Shown here piece by piece: positions 1-8,276 of a stretch of DNA of 64,000 nt. The DNA is from Hahella chejuensis KCTC 2396 (lineage in GTDB: Bacteria; Pseudomonadota; Gammaproteobacteria; Pseudomonadales; Oleiphilaceae), in NCBI RefSeq assembly GCF_000012985.1, contig NC_007645.1, positions 5,788,581 to 5,852,580 on the forward strand, given 5' to 3'. Made by a program: the position numbers and the translations under genes. The notes under the pieces are model-generated. The model worked only from the letters and a program-made list of their open reading frames with translations, was not told the DNA's origin and did not search any database. Numbering within the stretch: the stretch's first letter is position 1; every line of letters starts with the position of its first letter.

Positions 1-20
1 GTATCAAAGGGATTCAGCAT
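1..20 (-). CDS. Start of phage major capsid protein (gpE-like), cut by window edge
   Basis: Only the first codons are inside the window: the minus strand reads ATG then codons for L-N-P-F-D, a start typical of lambda gpE-type major capsid proteins. A Shine-Dalgarno-like CTCCTGAG stretch lies just upstream. Its place directly after the decoration-protein gene matches the lambda order D then E. The call rests on six residues and on context. Confidence 0.5.
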
Positions 21-42
21 GAACTCTTTCTCAGGAGGGACG

Positions 43-414
43 TCAGGCGCTCGCGCGCACCAGCAGGCCGCGCGCTTTCAGTTGCGCCATTGCAGCGGCT
101 TTTTGTTCGGGGGTAATGTCGGAAGGCCAGATCAGCGCATCGCTTGCGACCACCGCGTGACGGGCGATAAAAAGCGCGTCATGTCGCTCCGCGCTGGTGG
201 CGTCGATGCTCACGGCCAGAACGCCGACGGCCGTATCGCCGCCCTCGGCGGCTGGCGTCAGCGCTTTCAGTCGTCCCTCCGCATCCAGGGAAACAACGGC
301 TCCCAGCGCCAGCTTTTGTCCGACCGCTACGCTGGCCACATCGCGGGAATAGAGATTAGGGGCTTCGAACTTGAGCAGATCCCCTAGATTGTTGGCTTCG
401 TGAATGGCGGGCAT
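43..414 (-). CDS. Phage head decoration protein (lambda gpD-like)
   Basis: This 123-residue protein resembles lambda gpD, the trimeric cement protein that stabilises the expanded capsid. The N-terminus (MPAIHEANNLGDLLKFE) is followed by a region rich in short beta strands, with a GAVVSLDAEG turn near residue 38. The C-terminus contains ITPEQKAAAMAQLKARGLLVR, common in decoration proteins. It lies between the S49 protease and the capsid start, exactly where gpD sits in lambda. The length (lambda gpD is about 110 residues) fits. The assignment is from family resemblance and gene order. Confidence 0.8.
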   Translation of the reverse strand: MPAIHEANNLGDLLKFEAPNLYSRDVASVAVGQKLALGAVVSLDAEGRLKALTPAAEGGDTAVGVLAVSIDATSAERHDALFIARHAVVASDALIWPSDITPEQKAAAMAQLKARGLLVRASA

Positions 415-417
415 TGA

Positions 418-1641
418 CTACGCCTCTCCCGCCAAACGCTTGACCGCGGCGACAACCGGACTGTGCTCGGGGCGCAGCTGCGTCCCGGTTTCCGCTGTAA
501 TGCGCGAGGCGATGTCAGGCTGCTCCGCTCGCGCGCTCAGCAAGACCTGCCGGACCTGCGCCTCACTGCTGCCCGCGGCGAGAAACTCGGCGGTGCGTTG
601 GGGAACGCCAGCAATCAAACAAAGCTCGGCAATGGCCTGCGCCTGGGCGTAAGGCGGCGCCTGCACCGGCGGCGAAGCCGGCTCGATAGACGCTTCCACG
701 ACAGGATCGTCAATGTGGTTGGGTAAGGCTTCTGGGAGGACTTCAGACACAATAAGCTCCTTGGACGAGCGGGGGTAAGCGTGCGCGTTGCGACGTTCAC
801 GAGGCGTGAGTGCGCCTTGTCGTCGTAACGCATCGGTGAATTCAGAGAGGGTTTGATCAAAGCTTGAGACGGCGTCCGCCAGCCCTAACGACACGGCTTC
901 TTCGCCAAAGAACAGACGCGCTTTCGTATTGCGCACGTCGTCCTCGCTCAGGTTGCGCATCTGGGCGACCTGGCTGACGAAAATCCGGTACAGACGATCC
1001 ACTTCCGCCTGGAGAGAACTGGCGGCTTCCGGCGATAACGGGGCATGGGGAGACAGATCGTTTTTATGCTCGCCGGCGTACAGGGCCGTGTACGCTAATC
1101 CGTCGCGGGCGTCTTTCGCTGACTGGTCTACGTGCAGCGCGATCACGCCTACCGAGCCCACGCCAGCGGTCTGCGACACGCTGAGCCGACCCGCGCTTGC
1201 GGCGATGGCGTAGGCGGCGGAGAAAGCGGAGTCATTGGCGTGCGCCCAGACTGGCTTGCGGGCGTTCACCGCGCGGATGCGTTCAGCCAGCTCAAAGACC
1301 CCGCCGGCCTCACCGCCCGGCGAATCAATGTCGAGTAAAATACCCGCCACCTGTGGGTCGGCCACGGCGGCATCCAGGCTTTGCGCGATCTGGCCATAAG
1401 AAGACAGGCCTGACGCGGCTTCAAGGCCCAGCGTGCGCCGCACCAGCGAGCCATGCACGGGGATAACCGCAATGCCGGGCGCGCTGTCTTTGCGCGCTCG
1501 CGGCGCCGGCGGCGTGAGGCTCACGCCCGTGTTGGCCAGTCCTATGCGACCCCCCACCACCGCCAGGATCACATCCAGTTTGCAGCGGGCGATCAGTAGC
1601 GGCGTCCCGATCAAGCGGGACGCTAAATGAATCATGGGCAT
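418..1641 (-). CDS. Phage capsid-maturation protease, S49 (ClpP/SppA fold) family
   Basis: A 407-residue homologue of lambda gpC. The S49 core spans about residues 40-270: GIAVIPVHGSLVRR starts the fold, DIDSPGGEAGG is the oxyanion strand, and the segment NDSAFSAAYAIAASAG holds the likely nucleophile serine. The C-terminal third (about 290-407) is low in complexity and rich in P, A and E, as expected for an internal scaffold that lies in frame with the protease in lambda-type phages. It presumably trims portal and scaffold during procapsid maturation. It lies between the portal and decoration genes and is probably co-transcribed with them. Confidence 0.88.
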   Translation of the reverse strand: MPMIHLASRLIGTPLLIARCKLDVILAVVGGRIGLANTGVSLTPPAPRARKDSAPGIAVIPVHGSLVRRTLGLEAASGLSSYGQIAQSLDAAVADPQVAGILLDIDSPGGEAGGVFELAERIRAVNARKPVWAHANDSAFSAAYAIAASAGRLSVSQTAGVGSVGVIALHVDQSAKDARDGLAYTALYAGEHKNDLSPHAPLSPEAASSLQAEVDRLYRIFVSQVAQMRNLSEDDVRNTKARLFFGEEAVSLGLADAVSSFDQTLSEFTDALRRQGALTPRERRNAHAYPRSSKELIVSEVLPEALPNHIDDPVVEASIEPASPPVQAPPYAQAQAIAELCLIAGVPQRTAEFLAAGSSEAQVRQVLLSARAEQPDIASRITAETGTQLRPEHSPVVAAVKRLAGEA

Positions 1642-1648
1642 ATGTGTT

Positions 1649-3121
1649 TTAGTCTTCTGAGGAATCGGAAGGGGCGGCGTCGGTCGCTGCTGCGGCTGGT
1701 CTGGGATCGGAGTCGAACGTCAGACCGAGCTCGTCTGCGCGCGCGTTATCAGCGGCAATTTCTCTGTCGATGGTTTCCGCGTCATAACCAAACGCGGAGA
1801 TGGCTTCAGAGCGCGACAGTAACCCGGCGCGAATGGCCACGATCAGCGCATCGAATTCTTTCTTGGGATCAACCCACTGCCATCCCTGGGGCACCCATTT
1901 GACGGCGAGATAGTCCCGCCGACGGTTAGCGAAATCGGGCGCGCGCAACACGCCTTCCAGCACCGCTTGAGTCATCCATGCGCGCCAGATGGGACGGCAT
2001 AGCTGATGGACAATGACGCCGTGTTGAATCGCTTCGCAGCGACGTCGAAATTCCAGCAGGCCGGCGCGGATCGAGGAGTAATTTACCTGGGTCAAATCGC
2101 CAGTGAGCATCTCGTAGGTGATGCCCATCGCTGCGGCGACGGCGCGAAACTGTTGACGCATGAAGTCCGCATAGCTGGCGCCGACGTCCGCCGGTTGCGA
2201 GAACTTGATGTCCTCGCCGGGCTCAAGAATCTGCAACGCCCCGGGCTCCAGTCCCGCCAACGCGGCTCCCTGTCCGTCCGGCGCGCCTTCGCCCATCAGG
2301 TTGTCCTCCGGGCCGATGCGCGTGATGAAACCGGCGAACATCGCCGCCGTTTTCTTGCGCACCAGCTCGGCGTCGTCGTATTGATCCAGCTCGTTGAGCT
2401 TGACCAGGGCCCGGGCCAGCCAAGGTTCGCCGCGGATCTGACCCGGTCGCAGCGGCCGGAACACATGTAGGATTTCGGCGGCGGGAACCCGCACTGTTTC
2501 CAAGTCCGTCGCGCCGGACGCCGGGGCGAGCAGACCGTCTCCCGGATGCGTGCGAAAAAGGTGGTAGGCGACGCGCCGCCCCAGGCAATCGAACTCGATG
2601 CCAGCGCGCACGGTATGGCCGTTGGGCAGGTCCTGATTCAGCGTCGGGTCCAGATGCTCCGGCTCCAACACCTGCAGTTGCAGACCTACCGGCAGATCGT
2701 CTTCCGGACGACGGTAGCGCAGGCGCACCAGGCACTCGCCGCCCTCCAGCATGGCGCGACACACCAACGCCTGCAGGCCGTAGAAATCCGTCAGTCCGGC
2801 AGCGTCGGCATCCTCGCACCAGTCGCGCCACCGTTCATGAATGGCTTCCCGCAAACGGGGATCTTTGACCAGGGACTGCGGCTTGACGCCGACGCCGATG
2901 GCATTGGCGACGTAGGCTTCGACGCCCGCCGCGGCCCAGACATTGCGGCGGGCCAGATCCCGGCTTTTGGCGCGCAGCTCATTCTGGGTAAACGCCAACG
3001 CCGCCACCGCACCGGGATTGCCCACTTGCCAGGCGAGCGCCCGCCGGCCGCCGCCAACGCCGTCATAGGTTGGCGCGGTCTGCCCGAACAGCCCTTTGCG
3101 CAGACGCGCGAACCAGGCCAT
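1649..3121 (-). CDS. Phage portal protein, lambda gpB family
   Basis: A 490-residue portal protein that would form the dodecameric DNA-entry ring at one capsid vertex. Typical features are the basic N-terminus, VGNPGAVAALAFTQNELRAKSRDLARRN (split by residues 33-60), AAGVEAYVANAIGVG, and the FRAVAAAMGITYEMLTGDLTQVNYSS segment near residue 325-350, which is diagnostic for lambda-type portals. The C-terminus is acidic and rich in A and D. The start codon overlaps the gpW stop (TGATG), so translation is probably coupled. Length is close to lambda gpB (533). Confidence 0.92.
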   Translation of the reverse strand: MAWFARLRKGLFGQTAPTYDGVGGGRRALAWQVGNPGAVAALAFTQNELRAKSRDLARRNVWAAAGVEAYVANAIGVGVKPQSLVKDPRLREAIHERWRDWCEDADAAGLTDFYGLQALVCRAMLEGGECLVRLRYRRPEDDLPVGLQLQVLEPEHLDPTLNQDLPNGHTVRAGIEFDCLGRRVAYHLFRTHPGDGLLAPASGATDLETVRVPAAEILHVFRPLRPGQIRGEPWLARALVKLNELDQYDDAELVRKKTAAMFAGFITRIGPEDNLMGEGAPDGQGAALAGLEPGALQILEPGEDIKFSQPADVGASYADFMRQQFRAVAAAMGITYEMLTGDLTQVNYSSIRAGLLEFRRRCEAIQHGVIVHQLCRPIWRAWMTQAVLEGVLRAPDFANRRRDYLAVKWVPQGWQWVDPKKEFDALIVAIRAGLLSRSEAISAFGYDAETIDREIAADNARADELGLTFDSDPRPAAAATDAAPSDSSED

Positions 3122-3324
3122 CAGGCGCCTTTGCCCGTCGTCATATAAATCCGTCGCACCCGCGGCGTAAGTTCGCGTCGGGAAATCTCCGCCTCCACGG
3201 TGCGTATCGCCGCCTGCAGCTCGGCCACCGAACGGTACTCCACCGTTTTGTCGCCGAAGCTCACCCGGCGCTCGCCGGTGGCCAACGCCCGCTTCAAAAC
3301 ATCAAGTTGCTCTTGGGTATACAT
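3121..3324 (-). CDS. Head-tail joining protein, gpW family
   Basis: A 67-residue protein, the size of lambda gpW, which binds the portal after DNA packaging and prepares the head for tail attachment. It starts MYTQEQLDVLKRALATGERRV, then has a short beta hairpin (VSFGDKTVEYRS) and a helix, matching the alpha-beta-alpha gpW fold. It sits between TerL and the portal as in lambda, and its stop overlaps the portal start. Its small size limits certainty, but the order supports it strongly. Confidence 0.88.
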   Translation of the reverse strand: MYTQEQLDVLKRALATGERRVSFGDKTVEYRSVAELQAAIRTVEAEISRRELTPRVRRIYMTTGKGA

Positions 3325-3331
3325 GGGTCTC

Positions 3332-5299
3332 TTATCGTGTCAGCCACGCGCTCTGAATGCGGCGTCGACTTGGGGATCGGGATTTAGAAACGACAAGGCC
3401 GCCTTCGAGGGCGGCCTTGTCGTCATAACGTGCAATAGGAGGTTCTGGCGTATCTGGCGGACGCAGTGTTTTTTCGAGCTCGCGCCAATGGCGTTCTTCA
3501 AAACGATCCAACCCCGCCGCACAGGCCGCGGCGCGGGCGTAGACATAACAGTCCAACGCTTCATTGCGCTCACGCATCTTGCGCCATTCGCGCACCGGAA
3601 AACCGTTGCGGTCGCGGCGCGTCACCAGCTGCTCCGCACAGAGCTGCTGGAGGAACTCGGCGTCGACCCGGGGTAAGTGAATGTAGCCAGCCGGATAGAC
3701 GGGAGTGACCCCATCTTCCGCCATGTCCGCGTGTTTGCGCAGGTTGTTGTATAACTCCAGTTTGGCGATGCCCACCGCCACCGAGAACAGTTTGACGCCC
3801 CGACGCAATTTGCGACCGCCTTGGGTGACGTCCACTGCGGTGGGCGATCCGACCAACGCCGCGCCACGCGCTCGTCCTTTGACGGCCATGAGGCGTGGAT
3901 CGCGACGGGCGCGCACGAATGCATAGGCTTCCTGTGTAGCGAAGCCGGTATCCAATGCGAATCGCGTTAGGGGGATTGGCGCGCCGTCCTCATGGCTCCA
4001 GGTTTCATCAAGTAACGCCGCCAAATGCTTCCAGACGTCCTCGCGCGCGGTATCGCCCATCAGCACCCGATGCTCAACCAGCCACGCTGTCTTGCCGCGA
4101 CCAAAGGCCCATATCGACGCTTCGATGCGATCCTGTTGTACGTCCGCGCCTCCCACCAGCAAGAGGCCGCCAGCGGGTACGCAACCGATCGGATATTCCT
4201 CACGCCGCTCGGCCAGCTGTTGCCAATCCGGCGTTTCGCCTTCCTCCACCCAGGTCTCGCCCAATTCGGTGTTCTTGAAGGTTTTGATCGCGGCGTTGGA
4301 GCCGGACTCTTTGTTGACGGCGCTCTCCCAGGCGTAGGCGATATCCGCCCAGGTGCGCCAGCCTATCGGGCTGTACAAGGAAGATAAGTGAAAGCCTGCA
4401 GTCTTGGTTCCGCGCCCGGGCGCCATCGCTAGCCACTCGCCGCGCTCCAGCATCCAGGTTTTGTGGTGCTCGGCGATGGGGACGACGCAGGCTTCGCACA
4501 CGTAGGCGGCGGTGTCGGGACGGCCACGCTCCCATCTTAGCTGCTCAAAGCGCAGCCACTGCGGGTGGCCGCAATGTGGACAAGGCACGACATATCGCCG
4601 CTGGTCGGACGCCTCGTATTCGCGCTCAATCGCGCTGGCTCCGGCGATAGTCGGCGTGGAGACAATGAAGATCTTGCGCCGGGAGAAGGTGCGCGTGCGC
4701 GCTTCCGCCAAGGTGATGGCGTCGCCTTCGCCTTCCACATCCACCGGGTAGGCGTCCACCTCGTCCAGGAACAAATAACGCACCGGCATGGAGCGCAGCC
4801 CCACCGCGGAGTTGGCGCCGGTCATGACCAATACGCCGCCGCGATACTCCTTCGACAAGATGGTGTTGCCAGAGTCTCTTGATCTCGCGGGGGCGACCAA
4901 TTCTGTCAGCGCCGGCGTCTCCTCCAGCAAGGGATCTATCCGCTGCTTGGAGCTCCGCTTCGCCATATCCACGGTAGGCCAGACCGCCATCATGGGACCG
5001 GGGGAATGATGAATAACGTAACCGATCCAGTTAGTGCCGGCCTCAGTACCGCCGACCTGCGCCCCCTTCATAAACACGACGCGTTCAACTGGCGAGGTTG
5101 GAGAGAGGCAGTCCATGATCTCGCGCAGGTAGGGCGTGCGTTGAGTGCGCCAGCGCCCGGGTTCCGCAGAGGCTTTGCTGGACAGGACCCGATGGTGGTC
5201 GGCCCACTCCGACAGGGAGAGCAAACGCTCTGGGGTCAGTCCCTCACGCCACGCCCGTTCGATATCCGCCGCCCCGTCATAATCCGGGCCCGAAATCAT
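3332..5299 (-). CDS. Terminase large subunit, GpA family
   Basis: This is the 655-residue packaging motor (lambda gpA is 641). The ATPase domain occupies about residues 40-300, with a Walker-A-like GAQVGGTEAG near residue 80 and Walker B LFLDEVDAYP near 178. A zinc-binding stretch with CPHCGHPQWL is followed by paired cysteines (CEAC). The nuclease domain starts near residue 380 with VGGADVQQDRIE, whose Asp is a likely metal ligand. The start overlaps the TerS stop by ATGA. The last 30 residues are basic and unusual, and their coding DNA contains a perfect 14-bp hairpin at 3390-3423. Confidence 0.93.
   Translation of the reverse strand: MISGPDYDGAADIERAWREGLTPERLLSLSEWADHHRVLSSKASAEPGRWRTQRTPYLREIMDCLSPTSPVERVVFMKGAQVGGTEAGTNWIGYVIHHSPGPMMAVWPTVDMAKRSSKQRIDPLLEETPALTELVAPARSRDSGNTILSKEYRGGVLVMTGANSAVGLRSMPVRYLFLDEVDAYPVDVEGEGDAITLAEARTRTFSRRKIFIVSTPTIAGASAIEREYEASDQRRYVVPCPHCGHPQWLRFEQLRWERGRPDTAAYVCEACVVPIAEHHKTWMLERGEWLAMAPGRGTKTAGFHLSSLYSPIGWRTWADIAYAWESAVNKESGSNAAIKTFKNTELGETWVEEGETPDWQQLAERREEYPIGCVPAGGLLLVGGADVQQDRIEASIWAFGRGKTAWLVEHRVLMGDTAREDVWKHLAALLDETWSHEDGAPIPLTRFALDTGFATQEAYAFVRARRDPRLMAVKGRARGAALVGSPTAVDVTQGGRKLRRGVKLFSVAVGIAKLELYNNLRKHADMAEDGVTPVYPAGYIHLPRVDAEFLQQLCAEQLVTRRDRNGFPVREWRKMRERNEALDCYVYARAAACAAGLDRFEERHWRELEKTLRPPDTPEPPIARYDDKAALEGGLVVSKSRSPSRRRIQSAWLTR
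3390..3423 (-). terminator. Perfect 14-bp hairpin inside the 3' end of the large terminase gene
   Basis: Arms 3390-3403 and 3410-3423 are exact inverted complements (ACGACAAGGCCGCC) with a six-base loop. On the minus strand it is followed by TTTCTAAAT, so it looks like an intrinsic terminator although it lies about 60 bases before the stop codon. It could attenuate transcription into the head genes. Termination is an inference; the inverted repeat is directly visible. Confidence 0.5.
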
Positions 5300-5808
5300 C
5301 CATCCACTCGGGGACGCAGCTCGCCAAGTTCTTGCAAATGCTCGCGCACCGCCGATTCCAGCGCCACATGGAAAGCGTGTGGATCAACGCCAAGATGGGC
5401 CGCCATATGAGGGGACACCCGCGAGGGCCAATTCAGCCAGGCGTCGCGTTCGGTGCGCGCCAACTGAAACACATGGGCGATCGCCTGCGAGCGATCCACC
5501 AATTCTCCTTTAAGCCGCGCCAGGCGAACCTTGTTCGTCTGCGCCTTGACCACCTCATTAACGGTGCGCGCTTGTAGAAGTGAGGCATTCCCGTTGCCGG
5601 CGATGTCTTCCGGGGTTCGCGCTTTGACGACGCCTCGGCGCGATCCCACCTTGGGTGATTCGGTATTGCGCTCCCACTCCCGATCCGCCCGTTCCTGATC
5701 CAGCGTTCCGTCCTGCTCGGGGGTGATGCGTCCTGTCTGAATCGCCTTACGAACGGCGGTATCGGAGACGCCTCGATGACGCGCATAGGCGCGAATAGAA
5801 ATTCCCAT
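5296..5808 (-). CDS. Terminase small subunit / Nu1-like DNA-packaging protein
   Basis: A 170-residue protein in the position of lambda Nu1, the subunit that recognises the packaging site. The N-terminus (ISIRAYARHRGVSDTAVRKAIQTGRI) is a winged-helix/MerR-like DNA-binding motif, followed by a charged linker and a helical C-terminal half that should contact TerL. It overlaps terL by ATGA. I use the ATG at 5808; an in-frame TTG at 5820 is possible, and neither has a good ribosome-binding site. A degenerate copy of this 5' end lies at 6807-6899. Confidence 0.8.
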   Translation of the reverse strand: MGISIRAYARHRGVSDTAVRKAIQTGRITPEQDGTLDQERADREWERNTESPKVGSRRGVVKARTPEDIAGNGNASLLQARTVNEVVKAQTNKVRLARLKGELVDRSQAIAHVFQLARTERDAWLNWPSRVSPHMAAHLGVDPHAFHVALESAVREHLQELGELRPRVDG

Positions 5809-6132
5809 GAGCTGTATCAATCACATCGGGAAATAACGCTTAAAACACTTGGATTGCATCTTTTGCTTTTCGGGATGCGCTGTGTCGCCACTAAGCTAAA
5901 CATGTATAAGGTTCTGAGCGCCACAGCGCCGAGGTCATCGTTTTGTAGGCCTTTGACGTAGAAAAACGTGTCGCCTTGTATTTGGCATTGGCCGTTTGTT
6001 GCAAGTGCTTCGTGAGAAATGCGAGGAGTATCTATAAATCATCAAAAGCTGTTGACTTCATATCTGCCTAGCCAAAGTACAATAAATTGTGAGTTTTGAT
6101 TAGGCAGACGAATATCAATTATGCGTTTTCTA
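5809..6132. other. Intergenic stretch with half of the shared leader element
   Basis: No gene is seen. Bases 5833-5852 carry the left half of the leader found in front of the plus-strand cargo genes (AACGCT, three As, CACTTGG), after which the similarity stops. The rest is AT-rich, and this is where the inserted segment carrying the 6133-6651 gene begins. Confidence 0.55.
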
Positions 6133-6651
6133 TTAGCACACCGCTAAATAGATACTTAACGTCCAACCGTCAGGTAGACTAAAGTCCTCCCTTTGGACAT
6201 TATCGCCAAAGTAAGAATCAGTCTCCCTTCTTGCTTCGTCGCTAATGATGAACATAAGAGCTAGCGGTATGCTTTGTTGCCTTGTTCGTGATCTGAGCTT
6301 TTGGATATCGTCTTGGAAGTTTAGATAGAATCTGTTGCCAGCTTGTTGCGTGGCGCTGTCTGCAGAGGCAAATAGCGATTCACATTTTAGCTCTACCAGG
6401 AATGATTTTTGTTGGTTGACGTCTGTAATCTTTATGTCGACCGCTTGCCGCGCATTTTCATATGCGTGAACTTCTCTTTCAACATTAACAACACCGTCGC
6501 CAGGTAATGTCTGAAATACATTCGTCAGCTCTACTTGAGCCCAGCCTTCCCATCCACCTTTTTGCATGAAATTTCTAACAATTTCCCCTCCTTTGTTTTT
6601 AGCCCAGCCTTGCGCCCAGCCAAAAATCTGTTTTTCCGTGATTACAGGCAT
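6133..6651 (-). CDS. Unrecognised protein with a PD-(D/E)XK-like signature
   Basis: A 172-residue protein I cannot assign to a named family. The centre reads AVDIKITDVNQQKS then FLVELKCES, which places D and ExK on adjacent strands as in PD-(D/E)XK nucleases (about residues 70-92). The N-terminal half begins ITEKQIFGWAQGWAKNKGGE; the C-terminus contains LALMFIISDEARRETDSYF. A GGAG box 8 bases before the ATG supports the start. It is AT-rich compared with the terminase genes and lies in a segment bracketed by a duplicated terS start, so it looks like a late insertion. It could be a nuclease-type defence cargo gene, but the fold call needs a structure comparison. Confidence 0.6.
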   Translation of the reverse strand: MPVITEKQIFGWAQGWAKNKGGEIVRNFMQKGGWEGWAQVELTNVFQTLPGDGVVNVEREVHAYENARQAVDIKITDVNQQKSFLVELKCESLFASADSATQQAGNRFYLNFQDDIQKLRSRTRQQSIPLALMFIISDEARRETDSYFGDNVQREDFSLPDGWTLSIYLAVC

Positions 6652-6806
6652 TCCAAAGTCTCCAAGATAAAGTTAACCATAATAAGTTAAGGCGCAACAT
6701 TTAAATCTCGCCGCTAGTGAATGCGCGAGATATGTGCAAATGCCGTCAATAAACTTTTAGGCCACTCACATATCCGTATGCCAAAACGGAGCTTTCACAA
6801 GGCCAG

Positions 6807-6899
6807 TCACTTACCCCCTCTCATTCGACTAATAGCTCTCGCTACGGGGGCCTTATTAGCAGCATAAACGCGAATATGCATTCCCATGAGCTGTATCAA
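6807..6899 (-). pseudogene. Degenerate duplicate of the small-terminase 5' end
   Basis: On the minus strand these 93 bases read as a 30-codon fragment starting M-I-Q-L-M-G and containing IRVYAANK, ending in TGA. The first codons and the DNA around them (CCCATGAGCTGTATCAATCAC) are identical to the start of the terminase small subunit at 5800-5823, and the AACGCT/CACTTGG leader half follows in both. It is a remnant from the event that inserted the 6133-6651 gene. Confidence 0.75.
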
Positions 6900-6914
6900 T
6901 CACTTCAAAAAAAT

Positions 6915-6957
6915 AACGCTAAATCCACTTGGCTTCCTGCTCGAATGAAGCGTTCAT
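6915..6957 (+). promoter_or_regulatory. Shared leader element, copy 1 (before 6992 gene)
   Basis: AACGCT, a short gap, TTGGCT, exactly 17 bases ending ATGAAGC, then GTTCAT. AACGCT and AGCGTT form an inverted repeat. The same arrangement precedes four other plus-strand transcription units of this prophage. TTGGCT and GTTCAT sit at -35/-10 spacing, so it is read as a phage promoter or activator site. Confidence 0.6.
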
Positions 6958-6991
6958 GTCGGCGTCTTAACCAACCCGCCAAGGAGCTTTT

Positions 6992-7504
6992 ATGAAATCT
7001 ACATTGTCACCCACACAACACGCTGTTTTGTCCCACGCCATCGATCACCGCGAGGGTCGCGTGGACTGGTTTCCAGACCACATCAAAGGCGGCGCGCGCA
7101 AGAAAGTGCTGACCAGCCTGATGAGGCTTGAATTGATCCACGCTGAGGGAGAGGCATGGCGAATCAATGACGCCGCCTACGAGGCGCTGGGACGCGGCAA
7201 GCCAATTCCTGCAGAGCCCGAGCCTGAGTCCCTCGACACGGAACGGGACGTGGCCCAAACAGCGCCACAGCGCCAGCCACCTCGCCTGCGCGCCAACAGC
7301 AAGCAAGCCCTTGTCATCCAGATGCTGGAGCGCCCGGAAGGAGCCACCATCGACCAACTCAGCCATGCCACAGGATGGCAAAAACACACGGTGCGCGGAA
7401 CGCTCTCTGGGGCGCTGAAAAAGAAGCTGGGACTCAACGTGATCTCAGAGAAATCCGCAGATGGCGAGCGCATTTACCGCATCGCCAAAACCGACCAGCC
7501 CTAA
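6992..7504 (+). CDS. DUF3489-type protein, putative DNA-binding
   Basis: A 170-residue protein. The C-terminal half (about 98-165) has the DUF3489 pattern: SKQALVIQMLERPEGATIDQL, then an HTH-like ATGWQKHTVRGTLSGALKKKLGL, then a short wing ending in YRIAK. The N-terminal half (SPTQHAVLSHAIDHREGRVDWF) is a second small winged-helix-like unit also seen in DUF3489 proteins, and the two are joined by a Pro/Glu linker. A clear AAGGAG box lies 5 bases before the ATG. It has its own leader element, so it is probably a separately expressed prophage gene. DUF3489 proteins are common near phage integration modules; their role is unknown. Confidence 0.75.
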   Translation: MKSTLSPTQHAVLSHAIDHREGRVDWFPDHIKGGARKKVLTSLMRLELIHAEGEAWRINDAAYEALGRGKPIPAEPEPESLDTERDVAQTAPQRQPPRLRANSKQALVIQMLERPEGATIDQLSHATGWQKHTVRGTLSGALKKKLGLNVISEKSADGERIYRIAKTDQP

Positions 7505-7550
7505 CGCTCTAAATCACTTGCTAAGCCGGCGCTATGAAGCGTTCATAGCG
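7503..7550 (+). promoter_or_regulatory. Shared leader element, copy 2 (before 7581 gene)
   Basis: AACGCT directly after the previous stop codon, then TTGCTA, a 17-base spacer ending ATGAAGC, then GTTCATAG. The spacing is the same as in the other copies; the -35-like hexamer is the most divergent. Confidence 0.55.
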
Positions 7551-7580
7551 CCACACGAACCACCCAAAAGGAGCGACAAA

Positions 7581-7856
7581 ATGGGAACCTGGAGCCAACC
7601 CAACACCGAAGAAAAAGCCGCCAAACTGGAACGCCTGATGGCCAAGCCGCTGCTGAAGAAAGACGCCAGCGACAAGCTTTACCACCTCACCGGTGACGAC
7701 GACCTTTTTGACTTTTTTGAAGAGTTTGAGGAGGACGCCGATGTCCGCCTCCTGGTGCGCTTTCACCTTGAGCGGGCGCTGGACAACCTGCACCTCTCCT
7801 ACGTGACCTGGGACGAGGCGGCCATCGCCATCTGCAAGCGCATCATCGAAGCCTGA
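7581..7856 (+). CDS. Small acidic prophage protein, paralogue of the next gene
   Basis: A 91-residue acidic protein with no family I recognise. It shares a frame of identities with the 7916-8197 product: NTEEKAAKLERLMAKPLLKK versus HTEEKALALTRLMSEPLPKR near the N-terminus, then a DxxxxFxEEFEEDADVRLLVRFHLE block versus LEEDEDARLLIRFHLL, and W.(D/E)xAxxxCxRxI near the C-terminus. I start at the ATG at 7581 because AAAAGGAG lies 7 bases upstream. Mostly helical by eye. The two genes look like a tandem duplication expressed from one leader element. Confidence 0.65.
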   Translation: MGTWSQPNTEEKAAKLERLMAKPLLKKDASDKLYHLTGDDDLFDFFEEFEEDADVRLLVRFHLERALDNLHLSYVTWDEAAIAICKRIIEA

Positions 7857-7915
7857 CCCTAGCAACTACCCGGCGGCGCGACGCAGCCGCCTCACCACAA
7901 AAAGGAGAAGCCCTA

Positions 7916-8197
7916 ATGGAAACCATCCACCAACCACACACCGAAGAAAAAGCTCTTGCTCTGACGCGCCTGATGTCGGAACCGCTCCCCAAGCGCGAGG
8001 CGATCACCAAGCTGCATGGGTTGCTGATAGATGAGCGTCTTGCCCGCTACCTGGGCAAACTTGAGGAAGACGAAGACGCCCGGTTATTGATTCGGTTTCA
8101 TCTCCTCGGCCTGCTATCGGACGCTAGCCGCCTTATCGCCCCCTGGGAGGACATCGCCTTAAAGTTGTGTTGGCGGCTGATTGATCGGCCCTCCTGA
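7916..8197 (+). CDS. Small acidic prophage protein, paralogue of the previous gene
   Basis: A 93-residue protein clearly related to the 7581-7856 product along its whole length, with the shared core TEEKA...RLM, EDEDARLLIRFHLL and the final tryptophan/cysteine helix. AAAAAGGAG lies 8 bases before the ATG. No leader element separates it from its paralogue, so both are probably on one transcript, which ends at the strong terminator at 8206-8231. The function is unknown. Keeping two diverged copies suggests either dosage or partners in a heteromer. Confidence 0.65.
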   Translation: METIHQPHTEEKALALTRLMSEPLPKREAITKLHGLLIDERLARYLGKLEEDEDARLLIRFHLLGLLSDASRLIAPWEDIALKLCWRLIDRPS

Positions 8198-8205
8198 ACG
8201 CTTAC

Positions 8206-8231
8206 AGCCGGCCTCGTCGCCGGCTTTTTTT
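8206..8231 (+). terminator. Intrinsic terminator of the paralogue pair
   Basis: AGCCGGC at 8206-8212 pairs with GCCGGCT at 8219-8225 and is followed by an uninterrupted T run to 8231. It lies 9 bases after the stop of the 7916 gene. Confidence 0.85.
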
Positions 8232-8276
8232 GTTCGCCGCCCCTGACGCAAAAAACCTCGGTTATCCCTCCAGATT

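Noticed and set aside
3463-3678. Several long plus-strand frames opposite the terminase and portal genes
   Set aside because: They are antisense shadows caused by the GC-rich codon use of the real minus-strand genes.
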